From positions 2,844,001 to 2,908,000 of the forward strand of contig JADLSH010000377.1 in the NCBI GenBank assembly GCA_016169945.1: a DNA stretch of 64,000 nucleotides, given 5' to 3'. Every line of letters starts with the position of its first letter. Within the stretch, counting starts at the first letter, position 1. This document shows, in pieces, positions 60,034 to 64,000 of the stretch. This DNA comes from Trachythela sp. YZ-2020 (taxonomy: Eukaryota; Cnidaria; Anthozoa; Malacalcyonacea; Clavulariidae). Under the pieces are notes generated by a model, which was given only the letters and a program-made list of their open reading frames with translations, made no database searches and was not told the origin of the DNA. Both the position numbers and the translations under genes were made by a program.

Positions 60034-60056
60034 TTTATTATTATTATTATTATTAT
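60034..60056. repeat. (TTA)n microsatellite, second copy
   Basis: Shorter counterpart of 22216-22249. Confidence 0.85.
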
Positions 60057-62104
60057 CCGTTCGTGCTTCAAAGGACAATTCTGTAGCTTTAATTATCCGG
60101 TGTGTTTCCTTAATATATGGAAATACACCGAAAATAAATTAAACTCGCGCCAAATTTTTGTAGGAGAACGGATTCGAAGTGAAGTGAACCAATTTTGTCT
60201 TTAGTCAGCCCAAAGACTCATTCTAGCCTTATGTTTTTATCCCACGAGGGTATACATGAGACCCTCTAGGAGAGACTAAAGCAATTAAAGATTTAATGTG
60301 TTGTCTCAGTACGTTGAATTTATATACTGTTTTTTAAAAATTTGTTTAATGATCAAGCCAATGCATTATAATATATTGCCGGTCAAGGTACAGTAATGCA
60401 CCTAGTCCCCAGCCCTTTGCCGACGAGGGCGCAACATACAATATGGCTTAGCTGATTAGTGGATTTTATATTCTATGTTTCTACTGTTGTTTTTGTCCTT
60501 TTTTCTTGGAAGTACTTATGTTGTTATAATACCAGAAAGGACAGGAAACGTCAGGTATTCCACTCTTAGCTAAGAAAAGATTTTCACACATAATTTTTTT
60601 TCAATCATAGTTTCGATTTGTAAACTGTAATAGTCTAGTTATATATATTATTTCAATTATCACAAAGAATGAAAAATGTAAAAACATTACAAACAAATGC
60701 GTCTTAATGTGCCCTCTTTTATCATACTCAGTCTTCTCTGTCTATAAATGCTAGACAATTTTACTTGCGAAGAGAGTCTTGTACAGTTAATATACAGTAA
60801 ATTAAACATGATTGATAATTTATTATTACACAAGCAATAAGGCTAGCATGCTTGGTGATTTTTGCTTTACATTTTAACTGGGGGGAAAAGGTCCATTTGC
60901 TTAGGGGTGCAAATTATTCAAGAGGGTGCTAATCGTGTACCCAGGGCCTTATAGAGATTCAAATGGGCATTATTTCTTTACTACTGCAACTGAATCATGA
61001 AAAACTTAGTTCCACAGCTGGTCACTGGTGTAAGTTGAAAGTAGTAGTTTGCACTTCTCCATACGCATTTTAAAAGTACATACTATATGTCAACCATTGT
61101 ACAAGTAATAAGCATGGCTACAGAACTCAGGGAGCCGTGGAACGACGCTACCTGTATAGTTTAATGAGGTAACTCAAAATTCATAATGTGGGCTTCAAAA
61201 TTTGGTTGAATTGAGAATTCTGGAGTTATAAGTCCACTCTAAAAATCATGTGGAGGTAATGGAGCTACTGTAGCTATCTAAACCTGAAGTTTCTGGCTAA
61301 CAGCTCCAAAAATTATGTCCCGCTAGTAGAACTAACCCTGGAGGAGATCAATCATGAGGAGATTTGACTGTGAGAGGGAAATTTTGGTTGGTTTCGTGGA
61401 TCACAGATTCCAACCATGGCTGCTCTGGCATAGCCTAACTTCATTCAAAGATTGGCTACCTCTACCAAAATACAATTTACAGGCGTGGTAATAAGTAGTA
61501 GGTACTAGTGAAACATTGTGTTCCATATTAGTTATTTCCATTTATTACGTGGTATGTAAATTTTGTGGAAATTTAAAAAAATTCGGACATAAAAAAATTC
61601 TCTCTAGGCAGATATCTCTGAGCTTTAGAATGCAAGAATTGAGTACTACAATGCTACATGAATAATGGACCAAAGTGGGGGGGGGGGGGCTTTCTTTTCA
61701 CAGGGAAAGTGTATGAGGTGGGGTGTCTTGTATGGGGTGAAGTTGATAGAAAATGTCATTTTCATTTGTTGGTACCAGTTATGGCAGTAAACTTAAACCT
61801 ATTTACAACAACAACATAAAAAATCTGCATTCTATGGAATTGAAAGGAGATCATTTTAGTGTTTACATGCACTGAAAACAATCAAAATTAAAAAATGATA
61901 TGATATAATTTGACTCATCCACCCTATTTTAACAGTAAAATTTTATTAAGATATCTGATGCATTCCATAAATTATAGCATGAAATATATGATATTTGTTG
62001 TCTTTAACAAACGCAGTAACCTGTTCAGATTTGCGCTCAACCGAAGCAGCCGTTATCTCGTGTAGACGACCAAGATAAAAAAGCAAACTGCAAATACTTT
62101 TGTA

Positions 62105-62385
62105 GATTGCATGGTTCGGTCCCATTGTTGCAGGAAAGCTGAAAGCAAAAGATATCCCTCTGTCTGATATAATTTGGAAATTTCCGAAACAGTTTCCCTT
62201 AAGAACCACGGCCACTTTTAGGTATCAGTACGTACCATGCACGCATATTCGTTTTGAGGAGCTTAAATCCCTCAAACGAGAGAGAGAGCAACAGGTCTAG
62301 ATAATCTGCCCCTATCTCTGCTAAAGGATTGTGCTGATGTAATATCTGATCCCCTGACATATACCATAAACCTGTTAACCATGTT
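62105..62385 (+). pseudogene. Reverse transcriptase fragment, second copy
   Basis: Counterpart of 24728-25010 with the same GAGAGAGAG frameshift. It reads Ala-Thr-Gly-Leu-Asp-Asn-Leu-Pro then Leu-Leu-Lys-Asp-Cys-Ala-Asp-Val-Ile. The shared break shows the fragment was dead before the duplication. Confidence 0.7.
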
Positions 62386-62449
62386 AACCATGACACAGGT
62401 AACCAAGACACACAAGTAGTATCATAGGTACCGATCGAGCTTTAATTTT

Positions 62450-62612
62450 AGGGGGAAGCAGGGGGGAGCAAGGGGGGAGCACATCATTAAAAATTCAAAC
62501 ATCATTAGCATATGGTACATTAACACACAGGGGGGAGCAGCGTCATTAACAGGGGGGAGCACATCATTAACATAGCGTCATTAACAAGGGGGGGCAAGGA
62601 GGGAGCAATGAT
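62450..62612 (+). repeat. G-run repeat (GGGGGGAGCA with CATCATTAA spacers)
   Basis: Six or more runs of five to seven G, mostly in an AGGGGGGAGCA context, separated by CATCATTAA or GCGTCATTAAC phrases. The first three runs lie within 30 bases. The G-runs could support quadruplex formation on the plus strand. Confidence 0.75.
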
Positions 62613-63449
62613 GTATTGACATCACGGAACAAGGCCAAGCAAGTTTGCGCAAAACAGTCATTAAACTGAGCTCAGCATTTTCGTCACAAAAAGAGTTAAT
62701 CCTGACGCTTTTTATCACAATAGCTATAGACGTTTCTATATATTTGCCAAGCTTTGTGTTCCAAACACAGTCCGTTTCGACGACGAGTAAATGGTATATT
62801 CTCGTATCTAATACCACCTTATACGAAACGGCTTAGATAACTAAAATAGCGACGCTTAACCAAGTAAAGTATTATTACCTTATGCGAAATAATAACAAGA
62901 TGAGATATAGCTTTCTAAAACGAGAATATCTTAAGGTTTAATCGGCATAGCTAAGGTCTTATAGAGCAATACAAATATATGTTTGCCAAGCGATTGTATA
63001 AACATAGTTCTTACAGGTATTTAAACCTTACAAAGTTTCAAGCGTTTTAGATGTAGCAGAGTGGGAAGAGCAGTAATTTTTAAGTATATACAAACATTGT
63101 ATATAAATACTTGGCGTTTGTTAGGTAGCCTAATTACGGGCAATTAAGATTTTCTATAATTCTTAAAACACATTATTGATAATAATTTCTTTTACAGCGT
63201 TAGTAAGGTCTGCTCTTAAGAGCATATCGTTTAGGTGTCTTTTGTATCTTTAAAGAGTTCTCATATTTTTTGTTTGTCTTCGGGGGATAATCTTGCAATT
63301 GCTAAATCTTAACGTCTCCAATCTGAAATCTACCCAATATTAAATATATTTTTAACAAAGTAAATAAGGTCTGCTCTGGGTCTGCTTCTAAGAACGTATT
63401 ATTCTTAAACTCTAAATCCTAAGAGTGAATCATTGAATCCTAAAATTGA
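62613..63449. other. Unassigned DNA
   Basis: No gene or repeat recognised. Overlapping short frames at 62581-62836 on both strands have no domain similarity that I can see. Confidence 0.5.
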
Positions 63450-63700
63450 ATAATTGAATATCGAGCGATGTTAGCTTCATATCAAGCGAGCCAATCTCCA
63501 TATAGAGCGAGCTTAGCTTCGAGCCGAGCTCTAAGACGTAAGGATAGGCCCGAGACGAGCTCTAAAATATAAGGATAGGTCCGAGCCAAACTTAGTATAT
63601 ATCTCCGAGCCTAGTGTATATACCAAATCGAGCGAGCTTAGCTCTAATTCGAACGAGCTTAGCTCCAAATCGAGCGAGCTTATCTACAATTCGAGCGATT
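63450..63700. repeat. Degenerate GCGAGCTTAGCT repeat
   Basis: Loose repeats of TCGAGCGAGCTTAGCTC and CCGAGACGAGCTCTAA with ATAAGGATAGG spacers. Confidence 0.65.
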
Positions 63701-63749
63701 ATAGTCACAGTAATAGACTAGGCGGATATACTTGTTAACTTATCCAATT

Positions 63750-64000
63750 TCTATGATTTATGACTTATGACTTATGACTTATGACTAATGACTAATGACT
63801 AATGACTAATGACTAATGACTAATGACTAGTGACTAATGACTAATGACTAATGACTAATGACTAATGACTAATGACTAATGACTAATGACTAATGACTAA
63901 TGACTAATGACTAATGACTTATGACTTATGACTTATGACTTATGGCTTATGACTTATGACTTATGACTTATGACTTATGACTTATGACCTAAGACTTATG
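63750..64000. repeat. 7-bp satellite running off the window
   Basis: About 35 tandem copies of TGACTTA or TGACTAA. TGACTTA blocks lie at both sides of a central TGACTAA block, and the array continues past the window end. Single variants (TGACTAG, TGGCTTA, TGACCTA) occur. Confidence 0.95.

Larger units (their letters stand above)
55470..62413. repeat. Duplicated flank block C, copy 2
   Basis: Matches 19701-25045. Main differences are the Penelope/ribozyme insertion (about 56690-58410), an extra field of TTGAAAATG repeats and about 640 bp near 59170-59800, and a deletion near 61915-62000 relative to 24100-24620. No intact host gene was seen. Confidence 0.85.

Noticed and set aside
1..64000. 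CRISPR array, operon or prokaryotic mobile island
   Set aside because: The tandem repeats are kilobase-sized exon units or minisatellites without unique spacers. Introns, polyadenylation signals and metazoan domains show this is animal DNA.

Overview
This is eukaryotic, intron-bearing, AT-rich DNA with no operons, ribosome binding sites or bacterial gene density. The recognisable host gene encodes PAN/apple, EGF and laminin-G/pentraxin-like domains, an architecture I associate with cnidarians. Together with an ISL2EU-type DNA transposon, Penelope-like and non-LTR retroelements and many foldback elements, this makes a cnidarian the best guess. The species is not determined.

Layout. Positions 1-25.0 kb hold a noncoding block, then eight tandem copies (U1-U8, about 2.0-2.3 kb each) of a minus-strand first exon (signal peptide + PAN domain), then a flank that reappears near 55-62 kb. 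From 25.4 to 28.0 kb lies a segment bounded by 32-nt inverted repeats that contains a possible terminal exon. From 28 to 36 kb is mostly unassigned DNA with a broken SAP-domain gene, a minisatellite and transposon scraps. From 36.05 to 39.84 kb are three downstream exons (EGF, LamG-a, LamG-b) whose splice phases join exactly. From 39.83 to about 55 kb is a 7.7-kb tandem duplication; each copy carries a dead THAP/DDE transposase, a degenerate repeat field, the noncoding block and one PAN exon (X at 46.4 kb, Y at 53.4 kb). From 55.2 to 62.4 kb is the second copy of the flank, here carrying a 5'-truncated Penelope-like element followed by a tandem 281-bp repeat with two hammerhead ribozymes and a 49-nt inverted repeat. 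From 62.4 to 64.0 kb are G-rich and short tandem repeats running off the end.

How the genes work together. Exon X or Y spliced to EGF, LamG-a and LamG-b gives an intact predicted secreted protein of 360 or 358 residues, read right to left. The eight array exons point the same way, but their matching EGF/LamG exons would lie left of position 1, so the window probably cuts a tandem cluster of paralogues. The array exons are almost identical, so the expansion looks recent. Its junctions carry a short microhomology inside a truncated TTAA transposon.

Most notable points: the first-exon array and its breakpoints; the hammerhead-bearing 281-bp dimer, which looks like a small circular-RNA (retrozyme-like) locus next to a Penelope fragment; and a transposon insertion whose exact empty site is preserved in a duplicate 7.7 kb away. 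All identifications come from reading the sequence; no database search was run.
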